Shown: positions 52,982 to 63,065, numbered from the stretch's first letter. The stretch is DNA of 64,000 bases from Vibrio sp. Of7-15 (GCF_022347565.1 NZ_JAKRGH010000033.1:1-64000); one strand, 5' to 3'. The notes: a model not told the origin generated them from the letters alone. Program-made: numbers and translations.

Positions 52982-53247
52982 TCATTTAGCTACAACACAA
53001 TCAAATAAACCATTTACGTACCCAGCTCATTAACCAATAAAACCTTTTCTATTTTTATTAAGGCGGGTACTGTCAAATAAAAGATGGAACCAATCTCTTA
53101 TTTACAGAAAAAATGCGACCCAAAACACTAATGTGAAATATGAATATTACTTTATGAAACCCGTAGGCTGAGATATTGAGCTTATAACATAAGCTTTTTC
53201 CATCTTTCTATCAGCAATTTCAAAGTAAATTGACGCGAGAAGTAAAC

Positions 53248-53271
53248 AAAGCCCAACTTATGCTGGGCTTT
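53248..53271 (-). terminator. Terminator of the collagenase gene
   Basis: AAAGCCCA (53248-53255) pairs exactly with TGGGCTTT (53264-53271), and on the minus strand it is followed by TTTGTTTAC-type sequence. It lies 33 bp after the colA stop. Confidence 0.8.
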
Positions 53272-53303
53272 ATTTCTTAACGTGTCAGCTTTTGATGTTT
53301 AGT

Positions 53304-55766
53304 TTATCGGCACCCTGGGGCATCGAAATCCACAACAATTGCGGCATTTTCAAACGTGCCAGACACTTTCACATAGCCCCAATATTGGCTTTGATAATTC
53401 AATGTAATGCATTCGCCATTACCTGTATTGTCGGACCAACCGTGTAAGTTTGAGCCTTCAGCATTTGGCCAACCAAAATTACTGTACTCCAATTTCAGAT
53501 CCCCTGACCCATTGGCTGTCGTAATAGACATAGACTGATGCTCATTAACCGCAGGAATGCTTAACCAAACTTCAGATTGCGTCGCCAAGCACTCAGGAAC
53601 GCCTGCTTCTAATCTGCCACCATCCACTTTATTTCTTACGGCACAATCCGTCGGTAAGCCAGTATTACCACCAGGTTGGCTAATATTAATGGATGTAGTG
53701 GTACTGCCCGTTGCGCCATCGTTATCTGTCACTGTTAGGCTGATCGTGTAGCTGCCCGCACTGCTGAATTTATGCGTCGGGTTGGCTTGTGTACTTGTCG
53801 TGCCATCACCGAAATCCCATAAGTAGCTGGTGATTTGTCCGTCTTTGTCTTGGCTTCCTGCACTGCTAAATGAGATGTTTTCATCGACTTTCCCTTCACT
53901 GGCGACACTAATTTTTGCATTTGGGTTTAGGTTTGAACCACCACTCACCAGCTCTTGTTGCCATTGTTCAAATTCACTTTGATATTGAACCGCCCACTGG
54001 GTCACAATTGTTTTATAGTTCGCCCAATTACCACTTCGTGTTTCCACCAGCATCAGGTTCACATCATCTTGATGGCGTTCAAACATGAATCGGACAGCTA
54101 GATACCCCCAGCGATAAATCCGATCGACATCAAAACCATCGTATGTCGTTTCAAAGATTTCGCTCAATGTGTATGTGGAGCCATCAAGTATGGTATCTAA
54201 CGCCTTTTGATTGTCGTTTTCATTGGCTATATATTCTGCGACGCCTTCGCTCCACCATACGACTTTTTCGGTGGGGTGATTAAAGTCGCCATACATATCA
54301 AATCGACCATCCAGATAATGAACGTATTCGTGTTCTAGGTTCCATACAAAATGATCGGCATTTGCGTAAGAGGCTTCATAAGCGACAAAGTTAGGAATAT
54401 TGCCCGGTGTTGAAGGATCCCCTTCTAGATACATCCCGCCATTATTGGTGCTAATATCAAAAATCGGCCCCGCATATTTACCATAATCATCGCTGGAATT
54501 AAAAATATTCACTTGTAATTGAGTGTTATGATCATCGGCTACTGGCTGATTTCCTGTTTCTAGCTCGCCATGAAAATGAATTTCTTCATAGCCCATTTTG
54601 TCACATGCTGCTTGGTGCTGAGCGGCCGTCATGTTCTGAGACAGAATACGAATGGTCGGACTGCAGGTATAGCTTTGCGCTAGCACTAAGGTTTTAAGTT
54701 CAGCCTCGAAATTACAAATGCCGTAATCAGAACATTCACTGTAATAGCCTGTGGTATCGGCTGTGCCAAGCCACACGCTATCGCCAAACCCGTACATTTC
54801 ATACTGACTAAAGATTTTTGTGAGATTTTCTTTAACCACTTTCTGGAAAGCGGCGTTTGGGTATTTGGTTAATCGCCCTAACTCACGGCCCGCATTGGCC
54901 GCCATAAATTCATCGTCCGCCCCAATCGCGGTTTGATTCAGTGCAAACTTACCTAACGCCCTAGCAAGCTCAGGGTGGTTAGCAATAGTGGCCACAAATT
55001 CGCTGTTCCACTGGCCACCAAACAGTACCGTAAAGACCCCATTCACAGCCCCACGCATATTCCAGCTCTTGGCATAATCCGCATTCCAACGAGTGAGCCA
55101 CTGGGTGATTTCATTAAAGTAAGCATGCTGCAATCCGGCACTGTCCATAGTGATGATCACTTCATTTAATACTGTGCCGTGGCTGTCATTATTGTCATAG
55201 AAATGGCTATTGTTTACAAACGCATCAACTGCTTCTTTCACCGCAGGCTGTACCCAAGCCGTAAAGTCGATGTTCGAATTATAAAATTCAGCGTAATAAC
55301 CAGCACGTAAATACAAAAACAGAGCTTCTAAATCATCATTACCGCCACCCGCATAACTCTTGGCTAATGTGGTTACCCGCTTCGCCACGTTAAACATGTT
55401 CCCAGACTCAAACGCCGCTTCCTGAATTCGACTCTCAGCTGAAAACAGTTCATTAACGCAACTTGCCCCCTGAGTGGTTATTGCTGTGATCAACGCATTA
55501 CTTGAAGAGGTAGCAAATGCCTCTACATCACACACCACAGCCTCTTCCGCCACGGTTGACGATAATGCACGCACAGTAGGCTGAGGTTGTCGAACGGTTT
55601 GTTTGGTTGGTGAGTATTCTGGTGTTTGATGTTCCACACCATGCTCTAGATGATGATCAACATGCAATGAGTGCTCAATAACCTGCGGGGTTGGTTGACT
55701 TGCCGCTTGCACCTGAGCACTGAGTAAAATACTTGCCACTGCAACTGAGATTTTTTTAAATTCCAT
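53304..55766 (-). CDS. Secreted microbial collagenase (M9 family) with PKD domain
   Basis: 820-residue secreted zinc collagenase of the Vibrio M9A type. It has a signal peptide (MEFKKISVAVASILLSAQVQA), a roughly 90-residue pro-region, an N-terminal activator domain (about 95-380), and a peptidase domain with the zinc motif HEYVHYLDGRF and the third-ligand Glu in WWSEGVAEYIA. A PKD domain follows (about 612-700: ENISFSSAGSQDKDGQITSYLWDFGDGTTS), then a C-terminal PPC-like domain ending FDAPGCR. Length and architecture are normal. It degrades collagen/gelatin outside the cell. Single gene with its own terminator. Confidence 0.93.
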   Translation of the reverse strand: MEFKKISVAVASILLSAQVQAASQPTPQVIEHSLHVDHHLEHGVEHQTPEYSPTKQTVRQPQPTVRALSSTVAEEAVVCDVEAFATSSSNALITAITTQGASCVNELFSAESRIQEAAFESGNMFNVAKRVTTLAKSYAGGGNDDLEALFLYLRAGYYAEFYNSNIDFTAWVQPAVKEAVDAFVNNSHFYDNNDSHGTVLNEVIITMDSAGLQHAYFNEITQWLTRWNADYAKSWNMRGAVNGVFTVLFGGQWNSEFVATIANHPELARALGKFALNQTAIGADDEFMAANAGRELGRLTKYPNAAFQKVVKENLTKIFSQYEMYGFGDSVWLGTADTTGYYSECSDYGICNFEAELKTLVLAQSYTCSPTIRILSQNMTAAQHQAACDKMGYEEIHFHGELETGNQPVADDHNTQLQVNIFNSSDDYGKYAGPIFDISTNNGGMYLEGDPSTPGNIPNFVAYEASYANADHFVWNLEHEYVHYLDGRFDMYGDFNHPTEKVVWWSEGVAEYIANENDNQKALDTILDGSTYTLSEIFETTYDGFDVDRIYRWGYLAVRFMFERHQDDVNLMLVETRSGNWANYKTIVTQWAVQYQSEFEQWQQELVSGGSNLNPNAKISVASEGKVDENISFSSAGSQDKDGQITSYLWDFGDGTTSTQANPTHKFSSAGSYTISLTVTDNDGATGSTTTSINISQPGGNTGLPTDCAVRNKVDGGRLEAGVPECLATQSEVWLSIPAVNEHQSMSITTANGSGDLKLEYSNFGWPNAEGSNLHGWSDNTGNGECITLNYQSQYWGYVKVSGTFENAAIVVDFDAPGCR

Positions 55767-56467
55767 CTTAATTCTTCTATGTCAGATTTGTATTAGATAC
55801 CGATACAATGCGTATCACGACTCTGGCATCACCACCGCTCATCACGCTCCGTGATAGCTAAATTCACTCTATGGCGTAAAAACGCAAGATGAAACAAATT
55901 GTTAACATTCTTATCATCAGGTAGCACTATTTAATACCAGCGGTATTAATGCTAATTTCAGCATAAAAGTCATTTGCCAGTCCGGCATACTTGAACTATA
56001 AACCTTTGAATCGAAATACAAAATAACATGCTCTATATTTAGGCGTTAAAGATTATTGATGAAGAAATCGAATATACGAATACAGCATTCAAGCCATCAC
56101 CACATTGATCTTATCAACTCTATAAAAACTCCACATAAACTCCATTTGTTCTCCAAGTTGCTGATTTACATTACTTACACCAGATCAGGAAAACGAACAA
56201 TGAAATCAAAACCTACAACAGCATCAAAAAACTTACATGACCAAATACGGCCTATTAGATATAGCCGTAAAAGAATACGTCCGGGTTTACTAAAGAGGGT
56301 GTACTTGTGGGCTCGCGTTAACAAACTATCATGACATCAATCATCGATGCCTTGCATGAATGAAGGCTTAGCCATAGGATTGTCACCTAAATTTATAGAT
56401 TGAGTATGAATCTTAATCCACGTTTGCTTCAAATAATGAATCCTATTTTGCTGTAAGGAAAGAACTG
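55767..56467. other. 701-bp region without a well-supported gene
   Basis: It holds the colA promoter (leftward) and, on the plus strand, a 44-codon ORF (56200-56334, MKSKPTTASKNLHDQIRPIR...) with AGGAAAACGAACA upstream. It extends from a less likely start at 56056. The peptide is basic and not recognised, and may be chance. Nothing else is seen. Confidence 0.35.
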
Positions 56468-56980
56468 ATGAAAAGAACAATTATCCCATTAACGCTACTC
56501 ACTGCATTGGCAGGTTGCACCAGTATGTCGCCAGAAGAGTGCAAAACAGCAAACTGGTATCAAGTCGGGTACCAAGATGGCCTTAATGGGCATAATCCAA
56601 ATATCATCAATAACTACGCTGAAGATTGCGTAGAGGCGGGGATTTCTGCGGATAGAGCAGAGTGGCAACAAGGCTTTGACCATGGAACCATTATCTACTG
56701 CTCACCAGACAATGGTTACTCAGTCGGTGCCGAAGGAAGAGAGTATTACGGCGTATGCAGCAGTAACTTATTTTTGGAGAACTACCAGCTAGGACGTCAA
56801 GAATATGAAAGAAAACAAAGAATCGAAGAGCTTGATAGGCAAATTGCTGACATCGACTTTCAATTAAATAACAAACCCGATAAAGATACGAAGAAATATT
56901 TAGAAGAGAAAAGAAGAATGCTGGTAAGGGAACGCTCAGATTTATTAACACCAACCTACAACTTTAACCTCAGATTTTAA
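56468..56980 (+). CDS. DUF2799 lipoprotein
   Basis: 170-residue lipoprotein of the DUF2799 family. The signal MKRTIIPLTLLTALAG ends in lipobox ALAGC. The mature part has the family pattern MSPEECKTANWYQVGYQDGLNGH and the second GREYYGVCSSNLFLENYQLGRQEYERKQRIEELDRQI, followed by a coiled coil. Function unknown. TAAGGAAAG precedes the ATG. A single gene. Confidence 0.82.
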   Translation: MKRTIIPLTLLTALAGCTSMSPEECKTANWYQVGYQDGLNGHNPNIINNYAEDCVEAGISADRAEWQQGFDHGTIIYCSPDNGYSVGAEGREYYGVCSSNLFLENYQLGRQEYERKQRIEELDRQIADIDFQLNNKPDKDTKKYLEEKRRMLVRERSDLLTPTYNFNLRF

Positions 56981-57345
56981 GCTTCGCGCCCCCGAACCAT
57001 AAATAAGCATCGTAAGTGTCGTCTTCATCGCGGCGCTTACTTTTCATAGATAGCTTGTATTCGGCTGCTCATATTGTATTTCATCTTTTGTTTGTGTGTC
57101 TTTTTCAATAGTGGCTAAGTCATTACCGCTACGCCCTAAAGTCATTCATGGAATCAATATCTCAATAAAAACCAATGCGCTATGACACTTGTTCAAGATA
57201 TTTACCCTCGCTAACTGCTACCCAAAAAAAATCACCTAACAGCTGATACACTGCCGCGCTTCTTGCACTGCCACTATAAATCAAAACACATATTGGCAGG
57301 TCCGGATGGAATTTTCACACTAAAAACAATAATTAAGGAATCAGA
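56981..57345. other. 365-bp spacer before the amber-split locus
   Basis: Contains GGCGCTTACTTTTCATAG-type sequence but no clear terminator or ORF. The promoter for the following exported locus should lie in the last 100 bp. Confidence 0.3.
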
Positions 57346-57951
57346 ATGAGACTTTCAATTCTCTCTCTGGCGGTAATGACATCGCTGACACACGCCGCAG
57401 AGCTGTGTCGTATCGATGATGAAATCACACTCTTAAATGAGACAGACTATCGCGCTTTACAACAAGAAAACTACGCGGCATTCAGCCGCGATCTGGTGCC
57501 AAGCGATGAGATACTGTCTGCATCAGGCACGGAACTTTCCCTCAAAGGTGAGCTCCCAAATGAATTTGAATTATTTACGCAAACGTCCGGTAAACTTGAA
57601 ACCGGACCTGCGTCCGCCCTCACTCTAACGGAAGCAGAATCGACGAACATACTGCGCACAATGGGCCGACCTGCTGAAGAGATAGCGGCAGGTGCACTAG
57701 AAGCACTAGGGCCTGTCGGTGATGCATTGGCCGTCGGACTTTGGGCTATGGATGTTGCAAATACCTTTCAGGATGAAAGTCAGACAGCGTACGATAGGTT
57801 TGCGTCGGTACTCAGCTTAGTCGATGTCTTTGGAATTCTTCGTATCCCACAACGTGCTATTGACCGTCAAATCATCACTCATCGCTGGGACAAGATCGCA
57901 AGTGGCGATCATTACAGTTATACCGTTCACCACGATTTAGTGTCAGAATAG
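57346..57951 (+). CDS. Exported protein of unknown function, N-terminal part of an amber-split frame
   Basis: 201-residue exported protein with a signal peptide (MRLSILSLAVMTSLTHAA). After a hydrophilic stretch it has a hydrophobic helical region, about 110-165: EEIAAGALEALGPVGDALAVGLWAMDVANTF, then FASVLSLVDVFGILRIP. This resembles the translocation helices of AB-type toxins. It ends at TAG 57949-57951. Reading on in the same frame gives DQLDK and then the next ORF, so the two are one 869-codon frame interrupted by one amber codon. TTAAGGAAT precedes the ATG. The translocation idea is based on hydrophobicity only. Confidence 0.7.
   Translation: MRLSILSLAVMTSLTHAAELCRIDDEITLLNETDYRALQQENYAAFSRDLVPSDEILSASGTELSLKGELPNEFELFTQTSGKLETGPASALTLTEAESTNILRTMGRPAEEIAAGALEALGPVGDALAVGLWAMDVANTFQDESQTAYDRFASVLSLVDVFGILRIPQRAIDRQIITHRWDKIASGDHYSYTVHHDLVSE
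57949..57951 (+). other. In-frame amber codon splitting the exported protein
   Basis: The TAG sits between LVSE and DQLDK-MRWRDYAEGY in one continuous frame. CAG to TAG is a single transition, so a nonsense mutation of Gln is the simplest explanation. Amber readthrough or termination-reinitiation (AGGA overlaps the stop, ATG 15 bp later) are alternatives. Confidence 0.75.
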
Positions 57952-57966
57952 GATCAGCTCGACAAA

Positions 57967-59955
57967 ATGCGTTGGCGTGATTACGCCGAGGGTTACCACC
58001 GTTTTTTGGAGCGAACCACGTTAGAATACCTGACTGATTTAGGACTGAAATACCAGCTGCATTATCAAGAACTGGTTCACGGACAAACCCAATTGGCTCA
58101 AGAACTGATCAATGGAATAGTTCAAGCTTTATACGCCTCTCTCATGACCCATCTAGCACCAGAAACGCACCATGGTGGGCGCATGTTACTCAGTGAAATA
58201 CAAACACAGTGCCAAACTGAAAACACGGCCTTGTACGCGTTGTTAACACCAGAGGAAACCGCATTAAATTCTAATCGACCATCAAGAGGTTCGGTCAGCG
58301 AGCGCGACATCAACCGGGCCTACGGCCAACTGCAAGACTGCCAAATTGAGCTATTGGGAAATGTCACTAGCCAATTAAAAGCATTCACTCAAGGCCAGTT
58401 AACAGGATTTGATCAGCCTCATATTCGTCAGTTACTCACGCATACCTTAGAAGCAAAGAAAAAGATCGTTACCACCACCCTGATCTCACTGGATCAAAAC
58501 AAAGCCCGACTCATTCATGAGATGCAAGAGCAGGGACATAGCGCCATTAACCATCTGTTTGATTCAAACTCAGTGCCGCAGGTTTATCAATTTATCAAAA
58601 ACCAGGCCAGACGCGCTGCAATTGATGAAATCGTACGTAGCACCTTATACCGCCCTGCGACCACGGCGGAGCTGAACTCAGGAACGATAGTCCTTGAACC
58701 TGAATCAGAATCTTGCACCATGACGGCGACAGGTTTCGCTGACACCTGTACCACCACACCCGCTGTGACACGTCAGTTCCATAATGAGCAGGATACCGTT
58801 GTCAGTGCCATTGCACCGAAAGATAAGTCCCACTACTTGGCGTTGTTTGATGATCACTTAGGTCGTTTAATCAGCACAGGCTGGAACACCGACCATTATG
58901 AAGACTGGCTAAGCAGAATCGTCTCGGATTACCAACGTGAACGACACGATCTAGTAGAATATCGCACTCTAAAAAATGAAGTTAACCGTTGGTTATTTGG
59001 CGATGTCAGTGGTGATTGTTCTGGTGACTGCGCACGTTGGAACGATGGATATCTTAACAAATTTGGGGTTAACTCGAACGCCTCTTTATATACCATTGAA
59101 CGCTGGTTGGTTGCTGAATATTCTGGGGGATCCAGCCGAACCCGAGTAGGCAAACTGAAACAGCTGGTGCCACGTGCCATTGCCGCTGAATGGAACGCTA
59201 AAAGCTGGCAAACGTACCGATACTTCGCCCACCCTCAGAGTATTGATCTTAAAGCCCAGGCTCCGAAGGTGTATGCCGCACTCGAAAACGAGATCCAGCA
59301 TGGAGCAACCACCAATGCGCGATTAGTGTCCACGATAAAGCGAGCCATGACTGGTGCTTATCAGGCCGCCCACGAGCAAGAGCCTGGCTGGATTGCGCAG
59401 CAGTTTGGTGATTTTCATCGCTACCTTGCTATCGCACGTCTACAACGTAAAACAACAGGCCATTCGGATCCAGGTTCCACTACACATCTGTTCAACGAAA
59501 CCTTACCGTGGCATCTTACACGCTTTGCGTCTGATACGCCGGAGCAACGCCTCACAACAGCGCTGGATAGTTGGTTGCAACCAGCGAATACAAATAGCTG
59601 GGTCGTCGAATATGACTATCATACTACCCCACCGCTCACAATCACTCCTTCAAATCAGAAGATATTGAGTGAAACCTCAATCGCGCAGCAAATATCAGCG
59701 TTAAATTCTGCAGTACAAACATACCGCAATCACACTTTGCAGCAACGAAGTCAGCCGCTGCGCAATGCACTGGACTACACTCCTTTGCAATCTTGGGTGG
59801 CAAACCTATCTGCCAACCCTTCTATGACGGCGGTCCCTTTCATGAGCCAGTGGTTTGAACAGATAGATACTTATCTTGGTGAAGTGCGTTTTACCCAAGC
59901 GAAAGCCAAAGCCAAACTTGAAGCCCTGAACGCCCCTATTGTCGGCAACCGCTAA
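57967..59955 (+). CDS. Large protein of unknown function, C-terminal part of an amber-split frame
   Basis: 662 residues from ATG 57967, in frame with the preceding ORF. It has no signal peptide of its own, which fits being the continuation of an exported protein. It is largely helical (LIHEMQEQGHSAINHLFD, LQAREL-like repeats), with a Cys-containing segment (SGDCSGDCARW) that could form disulfides. No catalytic motif or family is recognised. The next exported gene starts 21 bp later. Without readthrough or repair this part would stay in the cytoplasm, so the amber codon probably abolishes function. Confidence 0.65.
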   Translation: MRWRDYAEGYHRFLERTTLEYLTDLGLKYQLHYQELVHGQTQLAQELINGIVQALYASLMTHLAPETHHGGRMLLSEIQTQCQTENTALYALLTPEETALNSNRPSRGSVSERDINRAYGQLQDCQIELLGNVTSQLKAFTQGQLTGFDQPHIRQLLTHTLEAKKKIVTTTLISLDQNKARLIHEMQEQGHSAINHLFDSNSVPQVYQFIKNQARRAAIDEIVRSTLYRPATTAELNSGTIVLEPESESCTMTATGFADTCTTTPAVTRQFHNEQDTVVSAIAPKDKSHYLALFDDHLGRLISTGWNTDHYEDWLSRIVSDYQRERHDLVEYRTLKNEVNRWLFGDVSGDCSGDCARWNDGYLNKFGVNSNASLYTIERWLVAEYSGGSSRTRVGKLKQLVPRAIAAEWNAKSWQTYRYFAHPQSIDLKAQAPKVYAALENEIQHGATTNARLVSTIKRAMTGAYQAAHEQEPGWIAQQFGDFHRYLAIARLQRKTTGHSDPGSTTHLFNETLPWHLTRFASDTPEQRLTTALDSWLQPANTNSWVVEYDYHTTPPLTITPSNQKILSETSIAQQISALNSAVQTYRNHTLQQRSQPLRNALDYTPLQSWVANLSANPSMTAVPFMSQWFEQIDTYLGEVRFTQAKAKAKLEALNAPIVGNR

Positions 59956-59976
59956 CCTCATAAGGAATTTGGAATA

Positions 59977-60657
59977 ATGTTTGTTCGTAAAAAACACCTA
60001 CTAGTCGGCATTATGATGGCCTCTTTCTCTCTGACACCCACAACCACCCAAGCAGGGGTATTTGATGGCTGCTTCGGTGGTGGATCACCGGGTGCGATCA
60101 GTGCTGAAAAGTTACAGGCCAGAGCTCTCAAACGCGCCCAAGAAATGGGGATCTGCTATGAAGCCGCTATTTGTCTGGCTCGATCTGAGCGGACACTAAA
60201 TCGACAACAAGCGGCATCATTGCTTGAAACGATTCGTTCTGGCCGTGCTACCGAAGGCACCAACTATACCAGGGCTTACCGACAGGCAATGAATCTTGAC
60301 GACGCGAGTCGAAGTCAAACGGCTCTATCGCTTGACACTATCTCTGAGTCCGGTTTTCTCAACTTTCAAGAAATGAGGGAAACGAATCCATTTGTTCATA
60401 CCGCCTATGTACAAGTGGCATCAGATGGGGAAGTCTACCTCTACAACGCCAACAATATGGAAATGGATTTAGCACTGTCCAAAAACACCACAGGGCTTCC
60501 TGAACGCGCAGGTCGTGCCAACCGTTATCGCTTAAACAGCTCCACTGTGGACTCACTGAATACCTGGTTAAGCGATACTGGTACGCAATTCCACTACACT
60601 CCAGCAAGTGAAGTCCCCGACAATCTCTTGCGCCCATTAGCTGAACCAACGAGGTAA
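59977..60657 (+). CDS. Exported protein of unknown function, third gene of the locus
   Basis: 226-residue exported protein with a signal peptide (MFVRKKHLLVGIMMASFSLTPTTTQA). The mature part is GVFDGCFGGGSPGAISAEKLQARALKRAQEMGICYEAAICLARSERT, followed by a second domain (ETNPFVHTAYVQVASDGEVYLYNANNMEMDLALS ... NRYRLNSSTVDSLNTWLSDTG). Two to three Cys may pair. No family recognised. It starts 21 bp after the large ORF (TAAGGAATTTGGAATA as ribosome site) and is followed by a terminator, so it is the end of the same operon, perhaps a partner subunit or immunity factor. Confidence 0.65.
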   Translation: MFVRKKHLLVGIMMASFSLTPTTTQAGVFDGCFGGGSPGAISAEKLQARALKRAQEMGICYEAAICLARSERTLNRQQAASLLETIRSGRATEGTNYTRAYRQAMNLDDASRSQTALSLDTISESGFLNFQEMRETNPFVHTAYVQVASDGEVYLYNANNMEMDLALSKNTTGLPERAGRANRYRLNSSTVDSLNTWLSDTGTQFHYTPASEVPDNLLRPLAEPTR

Positions 60658-60756
60658 TCTAAGCATAAAGTTCAAGCAGCCGACTCTGTCTTGCTTACAC
60701 TGATCTAACTTAACAGCTCGTGCTTAAGTCATGATGGGTTAGCCGATAACATTAAA

Positions 60757-60792
60757 TAAAGGGGGAGTAGCATCACAGCTACTCCCCTTTTC
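60757..60792. terminator. Strong bidirectional terminator
   Basis: GGGGAGTAGC (60762-60771) pairs exactly with GCTACTCCCC (60778-60787), with A-rich and T-rich flanks, so it can end both the exported locus and the converging deaminase gene. Confidence 0.9.
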
Positions 60793-60824
60793 ATCACTGA
60801 TACAGGCACTAAATATGGCGAGTA

Positions 60825-61739
60825 TTACAGCTTATATTTGCTAAGATCCGGGCGGGTTGCTATGGCGTGTTCAACCAGGGCGATAACTTGATCGCGCTCT
60901 TCACCTTTTAGATTCTGACGTGGCGCTCGCACTTGCTCCGAGCCTCTGCCACACACTTGTTCGGCGAGTTTAATGCATTGCACTAAGGTTGGGATGGTAT
61001 CTAAACGAAGCAATGGTAAGAACCAGCGATAAATTTCAAGCGCTTCACTATATCGGCCTTGGCTTGCCAACTTGTAAATCGCAACCGATTCAGCCGGAAA
61101 CGCATTTGTCAGGCCAGAAATCCAACCTGTCGCCCCTAGCATTAAAGATTCCAGCGCAATGTCGTCGACCCCGCTAAATACAGTAAAACGATCGTCAAAG
61201 CGGTTATATAACTCCGTAATTCGGCGCGTATCGGTGGTTGACTCTTTCACCGCTACAATACTGTCAAACTCAGCTAATTGACTCATGATCTCAAGGTTCA
61301 CATCCACCCCATAAGACACCGGGTTGTTGTAGATCATAATAGGCATGTCAGGGGTCGCTTTCGCCAACGTGCCGTAATAATCCACGGTTTCGCTGTCTGA
61401 AGTGCGGTACACCATGGCTGGCATCACCATACAACCGTCAATACCAATTTTTTGGGCGTCTTGCATATAATCCACCGCCGCCGTCGTGATGGATTCGGCT
61501 GTCCCTGCAATTAAAGGAACTCGGCCAGCAACCACTTCGTGTGCCGCCTTCAAGACTTGGCGCTTCTCTTCTGGGTATAAGGCGCAGTTTTCCCCCACAG
61601 TGCCTAAACAAATGATGCCATTAACACCATCATTGATCTGATTATCAATCACGGTTTGAGTTGCATCCAGATCGATGGTTTGGTCTGCACGAAACTGTGT
61701 ACTCACTGCTGGGTAAACGCCTTTCCATTCTACTTTCAT
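60825..61739 (-). CDS. DHDPS-family enzyme, probable 1-pyrroline-4-hydroxy-2-carboxylate deaminase
   Basis: 304-residue (beta/alpha)8 aldolase-type enzyme of the DapA/NanA family. The Schiff-base Lys in SIVAVKESTTDTRR and Tyr in IMIYNNPVSYG are present, and the family opening GVYPAVSTQFRADQTIDLD with GTVGENCALYPEEK. In hydroxyproline catabolism a member of this family deaminates 1-pyrroline-4-hydroxy-2-carboxylate. The neighbours (pyrroline-2-carboxylate reductase-like, D-amino-acid dehydrogenase) support this over DapA or NanA. ATG 61739 has AGGAA upstream; an in-frame start at 61769 is less likely. Confidence 0.8.
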   Translation of the reverse strand: MKVEWKGVYPAVSTQFRADQTIDLDATQTVIDNQINDGVNGIICLGTVGENCALYPEEKRQVLKAAHEVVAGRVPLIAGTAESITTAAVDYMQDAQKIGIDGCMVMPAMVYRTSDSETVDYYGTLAKATPDMPIMIYNNPVSYGVDVNLEIMSQLAEFDSIVAVKESTTDTRRITELYNRFDDRFTVFSGVDDIALESLMLGATGWISGLTNAFPAESVAIYKLASQGRYSEALEIYRWFLPLLRLDTIPTLVQCIKLAEQVCGRGSEQVRAPRQNLKGEERDQVIALVEHAIATRPDLSKYKL

Positions 61740-61913
61740 CAGTAACTTCCTTTTGTATATTGTATGCAATTTTAAATTTCGATAAAAACTCAGCTAATAA
61801 TCAATTATTTAAGCTAAGGTAAACCAGATACTCTGAGATAAAGGCTGCTTGTTTTTCAGAACTGTTCTGAACAACACAAACCACCATACAGAGCTATTGA
61901 AAATGAGTAATGC

Positions 61914-62882
61914 TTACTTATCCCTTTGATACTGGGCCAACACATACTGCACCGCGGCTAAATCAGCTAGCGCGCTTCCCACGGATTTGTACAACGTTAC
62001 ATCCAGAGAGTTCCTTCTGCCGTCACTGCGACCAGCGCATAAATCAGCCAGCTCGCCTCGAATTTGCTCAGCCCTAAATTTGCCTTCTTCCATTGGGATC
62101 AAGATATCCCCGGCCTCTGCGAGCACATTGATTTTACTGTCAACATACACTTGAGATCGCACAACCAGTCCACTGTCACACTCACGTTTATCTTTATCAT
62201 GATTGCCAATCAAATCGATATGAGTGCCCGCTGTTACAACGTCATGATGAAAAAGAGGCTCGCTGGCACCAGTCACACAAGACACCATGTCTGCATTTGA
62301 AACCGCTTGGTGAATATCACTTACCACCTCGACCGAAAACTGTTTCTCCTTCGGTAGGTTTTGATATTCCGATCCAGACAAAATAGCGTCGACGGTGCGT
62401 CGCGCTTTTTGTTCCTCTCTGCCCCAGACCATCACCTTTGTTAACGGTCTAACCGCCGCGTAAGCCCATGCTATATACGGCGCTAAATTCCCAGTACCAC
62501 AGATCAGTAATCGATGAGCATCAGAGCGTGCAAGATAGTCTGCCGCCAACGCCGATGCCGCAGCAGTTCGCCAAAACGTCAGCACTTTTCCATCAAGCAG
62601 TGCTAGCGGCTCACCATTGGTGCGATCAAACGCCAATATTTTCGACGCTAAACTATCTTGCCCCTGCAAAGGGTTCTCGGGAAAATACGTGAACGCTTTT
62701 ACGGTAATCAAATCTTGATTCCAAGCAGGCAAGAGTGCAAACGCCTCGTAGCTCGATTCTTCTAACGGCATCACACGGCGTTGTGGAATCGTCGCAGGCT
62801 GCTGATAACTAGCACGCATAGCATTGATCAGCCCTTCCATTGTTAAGCAGTCAACTATTTGCTTGACATCTAAGTTCAACAT
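61914..62882 (-). CDS. Ornithine cyclodeaminase/mu-crystallin family, probable pyrroline-2-carboxylate reductase
   Basis: 322-residue NAD(P)-binding protein of the OCD/mu-crystallin family. The Rossmann motif is HRLLICGTGNLAPYIAWAYA, and LVVRSQVYVDSK and GELADLCAGR are family features. In proline-analogue pathways these enzymes reduce pyrroline-2-carboxylate, as in trans-3-hydroxy-L-proline breakdown. ATG 62882 has a perfect AGGAGG ribosome site, so a start at 62912 is rejected. It shares direction with the deaminase and dehydrogenase. Alanine dehydrogenase or ornithine cyclodeaminase activity is the alternative. Confidence 0.8.
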   Translation of the reverse strand: MLNLDVKQIVDCLTMEGLINAMRASYQQPATIPQRRVMPLEESSYEAFALLPAWNQDLITVKAFTYFPENPLQGQDSLASKILAFDRTNGEPLALLDGKVLTFWRTAAASALAADYLARSDAHRLLICGTGNLAPYIAWAYAAVRPLTKVMVWGREEQKARRTVDAILSGSEYQNLPKEKQFSVEVVSDIHQAVSNADMVSCVTGASEPLFHHDVVTAGTHIDLIGNHDKDKRECDSGLVVRSQVYVDSKINVLAEAGDILIPMEEGKFRAEQIRGELADLCAGRSDGRRNSLDVTLYKSVGSALADLAAVQYVLAQYQRDK

Positions 62883-63065
62883 CTTTCCTCCTAACACGGC
62901 GGCTCCCGCCATTCTGTTTTGTTAGTGAAAACACCAGAGCGGCTTTTGCGCTCCTTTCTGTTCGCTCAACAGCATACTGAGCCTAATTTTAAAACACGCT
63001 TTTCGTTAACTTTTAATTAACATAAATTACTTGGATATTTTATACAATATTAAATTTAAAATTTT

